Part shown: positions 55,961 through 61,277 of the stretch, piece after piece
Numbering within the stretch: the first letter of the stretch is position 1
Layout of the letters: each line of letters opens with the position of its first letter
Notes under the pieces: model-generated
Database searches by the model: none
What the model saw: the letters and a program-made list of their open reading frames with translations, nothing else
Told to the model about the DNA's origin: nothing
Made by a program: the position numbers and the translations under genes
Source of the DNA: an uncultured Flavobacteriales bacterium
GTDB taxonomy: Bacteria; Bacteroidota; Bacteroidia; Flavobacteriales; Flavobacteriaceae
Reading direction: 5' to 3'
Assembly (NCBI GenBank): GCA_913058295.1
Contig: CAJXRD010000013.1
Span: forward strand, 1 to 61,277
Length of the DNA: 61,277 nt

Positions 55961-56407
55961 ATGAGCCTACAAACCCAAGTAATGGATGCAATGAAAATTG
56001 CAATGAAAGCAAAAGATGCTGGAGCTTTAGCTGCTTTAAGAGCTATTAAATCTGAATTGTTATTAGCAAGTACAAGTGCTTCTTCGGGAGAACTTACAGA
56101 AGCGGATGAAATTAAAATCCTTCAAAAGTTAGTAAAGCAACGCAAAGAAAGTGCAACGATATTTAGCGAACAAAATCGGGAAGATTTAGCAAAACCTGAA
56201 CTGGAACAATCTGCGGTTATTGAACAATTTTTGCCAGAGCAAATGAGTGAGGAGGAAGTGGCTAAAATTGTTGAAGAGATTATTGCACAAGCCGGAGCTA
56301 GTTCTATGAAAGATATGGGAAAAGTAATGGGAATGACCAATAGTAAATTAGGAGGTAAGGCCGATGGTAAAACAATTTCAGGAATTGTAAAAGCTAAATT
56401 GTCTTAA
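55961..56407 (+). CDS. GatB/YqeY domain-containing protein
   Basis: The 148-aa protein is a stand-alone YqeY domain: MDAMKIAMKAKDAGALAALRAIKSE, ILQKLVKQRKESATIF, IEQFLPEQMSEEEVAKIVEEII and a C-terminal MGKVMGMTNSKLGGKADGKTISGIVKAKL. The fold resembles the tRNA-binding tail of GatB; the free protein's function is not settled. It has its own promoter and is closed by the terminator at 56439. Confidence 0.94.
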   Translation: MSLQTQVMDAMKIAMKAKDAGALAALRAIKSELLLASTSASSGELTEADEIKILQKLVKQRKESATIFSEQNREDLAKPELEQSAVIEQFLPEQMSEEEVAKIVEEIIAQAGASSMKDMGKVMGMTNSKLGGKADGKTISGIVKAKLS

Positions 56408-56438
56408 TAAAAGAATTCTATCTTAAATATTGAGGTTA

Positions 56439-56472
56439 AAAAAAGGTTCAACTTTATCATTGAACCTTTTTT
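56439..56472. terminator. Bidirectional terminator after the YqeY gene
   Basis: AAAAAAGGTTCAA (56439-56451) and TTGAACCTTTTTT (56460-56472) form a perfect 13-bp stem with an 8-nt loop, serving both convergent genes. Confidence 0.95.
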
Positions 56473-56493
56473 ATTTACATTAAAAAGCAATAT

Positions 56494-56871
56494 TTACATT
56501 CCTAATAAATTCATTGCTTTGTTTAATACCTTAGGGTTGTTATTAACCCAATCCATCACTTTACTAGATAGTTTAGGGTCGTTCATAACAGATTTCATAA
56601 TACCACTAACAGAACTTTTATTTTCACTGTATATTTTACTTAGGCTAGATTTAGCTTCAGGATCAGATTTTAAATGTCCTATAGCCATTGCGCCAAATTC
56701 TTCATTTTCTACTAGCAAATCTTTTATTTGACTTTGAACTTCTTTAGATTGTGATAATGCAGAAGATGTATTAGTAGGAGTTGTTGCAGAACTTACAGAA
56801 GTAGGAATTTTTTGAGCATATGCGAAATTAGTAATTGCTAAAATAGATAAAATTAAAAGGATTTTTTTCAT
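56494..56871 (-). CDS. Small secreted protein of unknown function
   Basis: The 125-aa protein has a signal peptide ending in YAQ, a Ser/Thr-rich linker (about 21-45) and a helical C-terminal part (about 46-125) with repeated SxxSxIMxSVMxDPKLSSKVM-like amphipathic pattern ending MNLLGM. No Cys and no sorting domain, so a soluble periplasmic protein is likely. A -7-like TATCTTCG (56910-56903, minus strand) lies 31 bp before its ATG. No family recognised. Confidence 0.75.
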   Translation of the reverse strand: MKKILLILSILAITNFAYAQKIPTSVSSATTPTNTSSALSQSKEVQSQIKDLLVENEEFGAMAIGHLKSDPEAKSSLSKIYSENKSSVSGIMKSVMNDPKLSSKVMDWVNNNPKVLNKAMNLLGM

Positions 56872-57199
56872 GATTGTTTTTGTTATTTATGTTAATATTT
56901 TACGAAGATAACAATTTTTTAAACACGCACACATTGGCTCATAGGTATTGGTATTTAATTTGTTATCAATATTTCTAGTTTGTTTATTTTTATAAATTCC
57001 TCATTTCTACTCTTATTAAAAAGGAAAAACAAAGATTTTATGAAAAATATTAGGCCTTTTGATATAATCTGTTTTTTTTGAATTGCATAAATCAAAAAAA
57101 GTATAAGGAATTTAAATTTTTAAACTCCTTATACTTTCATTATCTACTATTCCTGAATTAAATAAAAAGAATAAATAGAATTACTTCAAGATTCATTAA
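56872..57199. other. Intergenic region with rhodopsin terminator
   Basis: This 328-bp AT-rich stretch shows no convincing ORF. Besides the promoter of the leftward secreted-protein gene, it holds one clear hairpin: AAAGTATAAGGA (57098-57109) and TCCTTATACTTT (57126-57137) pair perfectly at the ends. On the minus strand the hairpin is followed by a run of seven T residues, so it should terminate the rhodopsin transcript 60 bp after its stop codon. Confidence 0.8.
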
Positions 57200-57928
57200 T
57201 TATTTAGTTTCAGATTGTTGAAGTGCTAAATTATAAATTACTAATCCAAATCCAATTTTATTGATTGCATCTGCAATATTATAAAAAATATCCATGCTTA
57301 AGCCACCAAAAATACCTTCGTACCATCCTGGTGTACCCGCCATATATCCTACTGGGTAAATAGCCCAACCTACAAGGACGAACCAACATAATATTTTGTG
57401 TGCTTTTTGAACAGAACCGCCAGCAGATTTAGCTAGCTTTGCAGCCCCGCCTAGCCATATTTCATATACTATTGCAAAATATGCAATACCAGAAATAAGA
57501 CCCCATATCTGTGCATTTTCAGGATCTACACCTTCACCGAAATATCCAGTAACTAGCATCACAACGGAAAATAAAATTAGTTTCCACATTAAGGATTTTT
57601 TAGCACCAGCTACTTTAAGGATTAGATAGAATTCAACACACATTAATGGAACGGTAAGAATCCAATCTACATATCTAAAGAAGGTTGGAGATTCCATATT
57701 GGTTGCCCAATAGTCCCGCATGTACCAATAGTGTACTGCAGCGATAAAAGTGATTAAACCCGAAACCAGGATTGAGGTTTTCCACTTTCGATCGAAATCA
57801 TTCATTGAAAAAAAGAAGAAAGCGGATGCTGCCATCATAGCCATACATCCAATAAAAAAAGTAAAGCCCACATAGTCATCTGGAGCTATTTTTGGGGCAA
57901 TTGCGATTAAAGAAATTAAATTGTTCAT
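57200..57928 (-). CDS. Proteorhodopsin, light-driven proton pump
   Basis: The 242-aa seven-helix protein matches proteorhodopsin. Helix C reads RYVDWILTVPLMCVEFY: Asp88 (proton acceptor), Thr92 and Glu99 (donor) form the DTE motif of proton pumps, so a Na+ or Cl- pump is unlikely. Lys224 in DAINKIGFGLVIY binds retinal; His66 in AVHYW is the proteorhodopsin-specific His partner of Asp88. Met96 occupies the spectral-tuning position (105 in the reference protein), indicating green absorption. It is divergent from blh, which makes its retinal. Confidence 0.97.
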   Translation of the reverse strand: MNNLISLIAIAPKIAPDDYVGFTFFIGCMAMMAASAFFFFSMNDFDRKWKTSILVSGLITFIAAVHYWYMRDYWATNMESPTFFRYVDWILTVPLMCVEFYLILKVAGAKKSLMWKLILFSVVMLVTGYFGEGVDPENAQIWGLISGIAYFAIVYEIWLGGAAKLAKSAGGSVQKAHKILCWFVLVGWAIYPVGYMAGTPGWYEGIFGGLSMDIFYNIADAINKIGFGLVIYNLALQQSETK

Positions 57929-57951
57929 AATATTATTAAATTTTGTTTAAT

Positions 57952-58022
57952 CAAAAATACAATTAATTAAACAAATAATAATAGATTATTAATATTATTT
58001 GTTTAATTAATTATTTATCTTG
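57952..58022. promoter_or_regulatory. Divergent rhodopsin/blh promoter region with perfect 20-bp inverted repeat
   Basis: Arms AATTAATTAAACAAATAATA (57961-57980) and the exact inverse complement (57993-58012) enclose a 12-bp spacer. The arms contain TTTGTTTAAT, also present once more at 57942-57951. On the minus strand TATTTTTG (57959-57952) is the rhodopsin -7 box; on the plus strand TATCTTG (58016-58022) is a -7-like box for blh. The inverted repeat fills exactly the space between them, so one factor bound there would control both promoters. In RNA it could also form a hairpin, but no T tract follows. Confidence 0.72.
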
Positions 58023-58034
58023 TATTTTTATGCT

Positions 58035-58916
58035 GTGAAATATAAGAAATCCGCAATTTTATTAACCTTTTTTAGTTTATGGCTTTCAGTTTACTTTACT
58101 AATCCTTCACAGGTTGTCTTTGCTCTTTTTCTTATTTTTTCTTTAGGAATATTGCATGGAAGTAATGATTTATTGTTGATTACAAAAGTTAGTAAAACCT
58201 CCAAACCATTACAATTGGCCCTTTTCTTTGGTTCATACATTGGAACAGTTATAGTTGCTAGTTTTCTTTTCTATTTTGTTCCCATTTTCGCATTGGCTAT
58301 TTTTATCCTATTTAGTAGTTATCACTTTGGAGAGCAGCATTGGAATGAGCTAAATACTAAAAACATTAATTTCAATCGATTACTTTTTCTTAACTACGGA
58401 CTTTCCGTATTGTTTTTGCTTTTTGCTTTAAATAGTGAAGCTACCTTAGAGATTATTTTTTTACTCACTGGACTCTCATTCGATGAGAATTGGTTTATTT
58501 GGATATTTACCTTGAGTATTGCTTTATGGCTGATTCAAATGATATTTATGACTTATCGAAATTACATATCCTGGCAAAACCTATTGTTTGAGTTTTTTTT
58601 ATTTTTGGTTTTCGCTATTGTTTTTAAAACTGCTACCCTTATATGGGCATTTGCGATTTATTTTATACTTTGGCATAGTATTCCTTCGATTATTGAACAA
58701 CAAACTTTTTTATATGGTGAGGCATCAACTCGAACATTTTTTAAGTATGTTAAGTCATCATTTCTTATATGGCTAATATCTATCAGTTCAATTTTCTGTT
58801 TATTTATTTGGCTAAAAGATGAAGCTATTTTGTTACCCTTATTATTTGCCTTTCTTGGTGCAATTACCTTTGCACATTCCTTAACCATTTCACGTATGTT
58901 CCAAACCAAAAAATAA
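58035..58916 (+). CDS. blh: Beta-carotene 15,15'-dioxygenase, Brp/Blh family
   Basis: Blh cleaves beta-carotene into two retinal molecules for the rhodopsin. The protein is very hydrophobic, with many transmembrane helices, and has the family His motifs: GILHGSNDLLL, SYHFGEQHW, LWHSIPS and TFAHSL, whose His residues bind iron. I choose GTG 58035 (MKYKKSAILLTFF..., 293 aa); a TTG at 58020 adds five residues but falls inside the -7-like box. There is no in-frame ATG near the N-terminus. Divergent from proteorhodopsin across the inverted repeat. Confidence 0.92.
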   Translation: MKYKKSAILLTFFSLWLSVYFTNPSQVVFALFLIFSLGILHGSNDLLLITKVSKTSKPLQLALFFGSYIGTVIVASFLFYFVPIFALAIFILFSSYHFGEQHWNELNTKNINFNRLLFLNYGLSVLFLLFALNSEATLEIIFLLTGLSFDENWFIWIFTLSIALWLIQMIFMTYRNYISWQNLLFEFFLFLVFAIVFKTATLIWAFAIYFILWHSIPSIIEQQTFLYGEASTRTFFKYVKSSFLIWLISISSIFCLFIWLKDEAILLPLLFAFLGAITFAHSLTISRMFQTKK

Positions 58917-59052
58917 TATTTGAATTGCTTAACGTACTAATTTAATATAGCATTCAATTTTTCCCTATTTTTATAAAAATCTAGAGTCTTGTTTTTAAGC
59001 CAAAGTGATTGACTAAAAAAAAAACTAGAAATTCATCCTATTAAATTAATTT

Positions 59053-60108
59053 ATGTATACTAAAAAAATATATTCCACTTATCAGATGTTTTGGTGGACC
59101 CGTTTCGAATCTTTAGCATTTTTTGCGATTATTACCATTTGGGTTGCCGCTTTTTATTTTCTGGATTTAGATTGGTTAAAGATACCTTGGACTCCCTTGG
59201 CATTAATAGGTACTGCAGTAGCTTTTGTAATTGGGTTTCAAAATAACGCTGCCTATGGAAGAATTTGGGAAGCTAGAAAGATTTGGGGTGGTATTGTAAA
59301 TACCTCTAGAACCTTTGGAATGTTTGTTCAGAATATGCTGACTAATGAATATACCGAAACACCTATGGATGCTAAAGCGCTCCAAAAAGAAATTAAAACA
59401 CTAACCTACCGGCATATTGCTTGGATGACAGCTTTACGTCATGCCATGCGTCAACCTAGATCTTGGGAAACTACAATGAAGCATAAAACAAACCGAGAGA
59501 TAGACATTGGACCTCCAGAATTTGATTCTACGTTAACCGAAGATATAAAGCCATATATTTCTGAAAAAGATTTGGAATATATTAGTTCAAAGAGCAATAA
59601 ACAGACAGCATTGCTCTACTTACAATCGCATCATTTAAAAGCTTTGAAAGAGAAAGGGGTCATTTGGGAGTTTTCATTTTTAGAATTAGAAGGGGTGCTT
59701 CAAGAACTGTTCAACCATCAGGGGAAAAGCGAACGAATTAAAAACTTTCCCTACCCTAGACAATTCGCCACGCTCAACCATTTTTTTATGTGGATTTTTG
59801 TATTATTACTACCCTTGGCTCTAGTGCCACAGTTTCGAGATATTGGAAATGAAGTGCTCACAACCAGCCCCATATTAGGAGACCTTTTTATTTGGTTTTC
59901 CATCCCTTTCTATATTATAGTTGCTTGGGTTTTCCATACCATGGAACGAATTGGAAGAACCGGTGAAAATCCATTTGAAGGTACCGCTAACGATGTCCCA
60001 ATCTCTACCATTGCAAGAGGAATAGAAATAGATCTAAGGCAAAATTTAGGAGAAGCCGATAAAGATATTCCTAAACAATTTGAGGTGAAGTTTAATACCC
60101 AGTTTTAA
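59053..60108 (+). CDS. Bestrophin-family anion channel
   Basis: The 351-aa membrane protein matches bacterial bestrophins: an N-terminal FWWTRFESLAFF, the pore and neck region LIGTAVAFVIGFQNNAAYGRIWEARKIWGGIVNTSRTFG, and the late HTMERIGRTGENPFEGTANDVPI with an IEIDLRQNLGE end. Four transmembrane helices are expected, assembling as a pentamer. Such channels conduct anions such as Cl- or, in some bacteria, cations. It lies 136 bp after blh on the same strand, next to the proton pump. No terminator is seen in between, so the two may be cotranscribed. Confidence 0.92.
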   Translation: MYTKKIYSTYQMFWWTRFESLAFFAIITIWVAAFYFLDLDWLKIPWTPLALIGTAVAFVIGFQNNAAYGRIWEARKIWGGIVNTSRTFGMFVQNMLTNEYTETPMDAKALQKEIKTLTYRHIAWMTALRHAMRQPRSWETTMKHKTNREIDIGPPEFDSTLTEDIKPYISEKDLEYISSKSNKQTALLYLQSHHLKALKEKGVIWEFSFLELEGVLQELFNHQGKSERIKNFPYPRQFATLNHFFMWIFVLLLPLALVPQFRDIGNEVLTTSPILGDLFIWFSIPFYIIVAWVFHTMERIGRTGENPFEGTANDVPISTIARGIEIDLRQNLGEADKDIPKQFEVKFNTQF

Positions 60109-60269
60109 AGAGATTAAACCAAAAAGTTCGCAATTAATGTGAAATTTCATTGATACTGATAAAGCTCCGCTTTTAAAATCAAAAAAAGGATGTTATTCTT
60201 AATCCAAAAGGGGGTTTTTACTTTTATTTTTATAATTCAATAAAGTAGATTTGTATTAGAAAAAATTTA
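60109..60269. other. Non-coding stretch after the bestrophin gene, with a promoter-like element
   Basis: No gene is visible in this stretch. It holds the left copy of a 45-bp direct repeat (60143-60187) and a perfect -7 box TAGATTTG (60246-60253), 16 bp before the small ORF at 60270. Confidence 0.6.
60143..60187. repeat. Left copy of a 45-bp imperfect direct repeat
   Basis: Positions 60143-60187 (core CTCCGCTTTTAAAATC) reappear at 61125-61170 with four substitutions, 0.98 kb away. The pair brackets the gene-poor segment with two small ORFs and two tRNA 3' fragments. Confidence 0.9.
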
Positions 60270-60422
60270 ATGAACCCTAAACAAAATATTACAAAGCTAT
60301 TTTTTAAGATAGGACAAAAACAAGGTTATACGCATTGGAAATGTAGCAGATTAGTAGAAATTGAATATATCTCTTCCATAAATCTTGTCAATAATCCTAT
60401 ACATTTTAATGCCATTAAATAG
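60270..60422 (+). CDS. Possible 50-aa small protein
   Basis: An ATG at 60270 opens 50 codons (MNPKQNITKLFFKIGQKQGY ... NNPIHFNAIK) and ends TAG at 60420-60422. It is basic with one Cys and one Trp and has no transmembrane helix. A perfect -7 box TAGATTTG lies 16 bp upstream. The ORF is short and not recognised, so it may be spurious or a remnant of a larger gene in this remodelled region. Confidence 0.35.
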   Translation: MNPKQNITKLFFKIGQKQGYTHWKCSRLVEIEYISSINLVNNPIHFNAIK

Positions 60423-60566
60423 GAACGCATATAAATTACGAATAATTACCCAACAACTAACTAAGGAGAAAGCCAATACAGAAATGTAGAGGCTTTTTCA
60501 ATTAAGGTTTCCCGTAATGAAGCATTGATTATTGTAATTATTTTTGATTAACCAAAACAAGAAATT

Positions 60567-60812
60567 ATGATTGAATTTATTAATAAGGACCGGCAAGAAA
60601 TTGATAAATACAGCGCAAATTATTTGATAGAAAAGCCTATTAATTTAGATGATTATAAAAATGATGTGTTAGGGTTATTAATTACATTAAACCTTTTGTC
60701 AAGTAAAAAAGAAAACACCAAGTTAGAAAGGGTCAAAAAGAATTTACAGTTCTTCTTTTGGCTAATAATTATTGGAAATTATATCAATTGTTTTTCAGTG
60801 TATGAACGATAA
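60567..60812 (+). CDS. Hypothetical 81-aa protein with C-terminal hydrophobic segment
   Basis: The protein has a charged N-terminal half (IEFINKDRQEIDKYSANYLIEKPINLDDYKNDV in part), a mid hydrophobic stretch (LGLLITLNLLSS) and a C-terminal hydrophobic segment FFFWLIIIGNYI. No family is recognised. It lies in the gene-poor segment between direct repeats and may be part of a small mobile or degraded element. No clear -7 box precedes it. Confidence 0.45.
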   Translation: MIEFINKDRQEIDKYSANYLIEKPINLDDYKNDVLGLLITLNLLSSKKENTKLERVKKNLQFFFWLIIIGNYINCFSVYER

Positions 60813-60910
60813 TACATAAAATTAGGCTTTCTGATCTGCTTAATGAAGGATTTAACGCAATGAGCATGAATATTCAATAATATTTAATTAATTGATTTTT
60901 CCAATAAAAT

Positions 60911-60944
60911 AAGAACCGCACTTAATAAAAAAGTGTGGTTTCTT
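60911..60944 (-). terminator. Hairpin after tRNA 3' fragment 1
   Basis: AAGAACCGCACTT (60911-60923) pairs with AAGTGTGGTTTCTT (60931-60944), with one bulge and one wobble. Reading leftward it is followed by a T-rich stretch. Confidence 0.6.
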
Positions 60945-60950
60945 GCTGTT

Positions 60951-60966
60951 GTGACCTCGACAGGAT
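60951..60966 (-). repeat. tRNA-Arg 3'-end fragment, copy 1
   Basis: GTGACCTCGACAGGAT is identical to the first 16 bases of the tRNA-Arg 3' end at 61223 (complement: T-stem 3' strand, acceptor 3' strand and discriminator A). No anticodon arm is attached. Confidence 0.9.
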
Positions 60967-61064
60967 GGTTTTCTTTCGAGCTCTTTATTGAAAATACAAA
61001 ATCCAACGCTTCGCATTGTTTTTTTATATAAATGCTCTTTTTCAAGTAAACTTGAATTCGCTGT

Positions 61065-61093
61065 AAAAAAAAAACCCGTAATAAAAATTACGG
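61065..61093 (-). terminator. Terminator after tRNA 3' fragment 2
   Basis: Read leftward, CCGTAAT (61093-61087 complement side) pairs with ATTACGG (61082-61076) and is followed by ten T residues. It lies 15 bp from fragment 2. Confidence 0.75.
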
Positions 61094-61107
61094 ATTTTGA
61101 ACTTATG

Positions 61108-61124
61108 GTGACCTCGACAGGATT
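61108..61124 (-). repeat. tRNA-Arg 3'-end fragment, copy 2
   Basis: GTGACCTCGACAGGATT is identical to the tRNA-Arg 3' end at 61223 and abuts the right copy of the 45-bp direct repeat at 61125. Confidence 0.9.
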
Positions 61125-61170
61125 AATTTCATTGATCCTAACAAAACTCCGCTTTTAAAATCAAAAAAAA
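61125..61170. repeat. Right copy of the 45-bp imperfect direct repeat
   Basis: Matches 60143-60187 with four substitutions. It begins exactly at the end of tRNA fragment 2. Confidence 0.9.
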
Positions 61171-61179
61171 CCACAAAAT

Positions 61180-61213
61180 AAAAAAGCAAGCTTTATATTT
61201 TGCTTGCTTTTTT
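61180..61213 (-). terminator. Terminator of tRNA-Arg
   Basis: AAAAAAGCAAGC (61180-61191) and GCTTGCTTTTTT (61202-61213) form a perfect 12-bp stem with a 10-nt loop, 10 bp past the tRNA 3' end. Confidence 0.88.
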
Positions 61214-61223
61214 GATTTATTCG

Positions 61224-61277
61224 TGACCTCGACAGGATTCAAACCTGTAACCCTCAGAGCCGAAATCTGATATTCTA
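61224..61277 (-). tRNA. tRNA-Arg (anticodon UCG), 5' part outside the window
   Basis: On the minus strand the anticodon stem TCAGA/TCTGA encloses the loop TTTCGGC, giving anticodon TCG. A 5-nt variable loop, the T arm ACAGG-TTTGAAT-CCTGT, acceptor strand CGAGGTC and discriminator A follow. CCA is not encoded. The D arm and 5' acceptor strand lie beyond the right edge. Its 3' end is copied twice to the left (60951, 61108). Confidence 0.88.

Larger units (their letters stand above)
60813..61222. other. Gene-free region with tRNA remnants and hairpins
   Basis: No credible ORF is present. It holds two tRNA 3' fragments (60951, 61108), the right direct repeat (61125-61170) and three minus-strand hairpins at 60911-60944, 61076-61093 and 61180-61213, each downstream of one tRNA-like 3' end when read leftward. 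Confidence 0.8.

Overview
The window reads as chromosomal DNA of a marine-type member of the Flavobacteriaceae (Bacteroidota). The supporting evidence is AT-rich sequence, Bacteroidota promoters (TAnnTTTG at -7), no Shine-Dalgarno pattern before most genes, gliding genes (gldA, gldB, gldC), two proteins with type IX secretion C-terminal sorting domains, a proteorhodopsin with its retinal-forming dioxygenase, and a dcw cluster in Bacteroidota order. Most of the window is conserved core genome. The accessory or lineage-specific parts are 7.2-12.5 kb, 14.8-18.6 kb, 57-60 kb and the right end.

Layout. 0-7.2 kb: heptamer repeat array, small membrane protein, der, MerR regulator and M23 peptidase (divergent), alaS, GSCFA protein. 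7.2-12.5 kb: an apparently self-contained signalling module made of an Asp-rich lipoprotein, a secreted 556-aa protein, a small membrane protein, a TPR histidine kinase and a LuxR-type response regulator. Three promoters in it share an 18-bp dyad (ATAcG-N-CAATTG-N-CgTAT) at the same distance from the -7 box. 12.5-19.3 kb: MORN protein, metK with a SAM-II-type riboswitch, a tandemly duplicated two-gene cassette (acyloxyacyl hydrolase plus head-GIN lipoprotein), and gldA. 19.3-24.8 kb: pheA with an attenuator leader peptide, DAHP synthase-chorismate mutase, rsgA, dtd, a MazG-like enzyme and aroA. 24.8-33.5 kb: queA, a secreted trypsin-like protease, rlmN, a T9SS cargo protein, a polyprenyl synthetase and an ECF sigma operon. 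33.6-40 kb: dnaG, an atypical response regulator, nadE, gldB-gldC, engB and an alpha/beta hydrolase.

40.1-55.8 kb is the division and cell-wall (dcw) cluster behind MraZ boxes: mraZ, rsmH, ftsL, ftsI-type PBP, murE, mraY, murD, ftsW, murG, murC, ftsQ, ftsA, ftsZ. It is followed by a YqeY-domain gene. A heptamer array interrupts it between mraY and murD. At 57-60 kb, proteorhodopsin and the carotene-cleaving dioxygenase blh are divergent around a perfect 20-bp inverted repeat, next to a bestrophin-type anion channel. From 60.1 kb to the end the DNA is gene-poor, with imperfect direct repeats and three copies of the 3' end of a tRNA-Arg gene. The gene itself starts at the right edge, which looks like a remodelled integration site.

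Recurrent features: four arrays of different 7-bp units lie just downstream of genes, and hairpin terminators separate many convergent units. Regulation can be read directly at several loci: Phe attenuation, SAM sensing, MraZ boxes, an ECF promoter, the CAATTG dyad and the rhodopsin operator.
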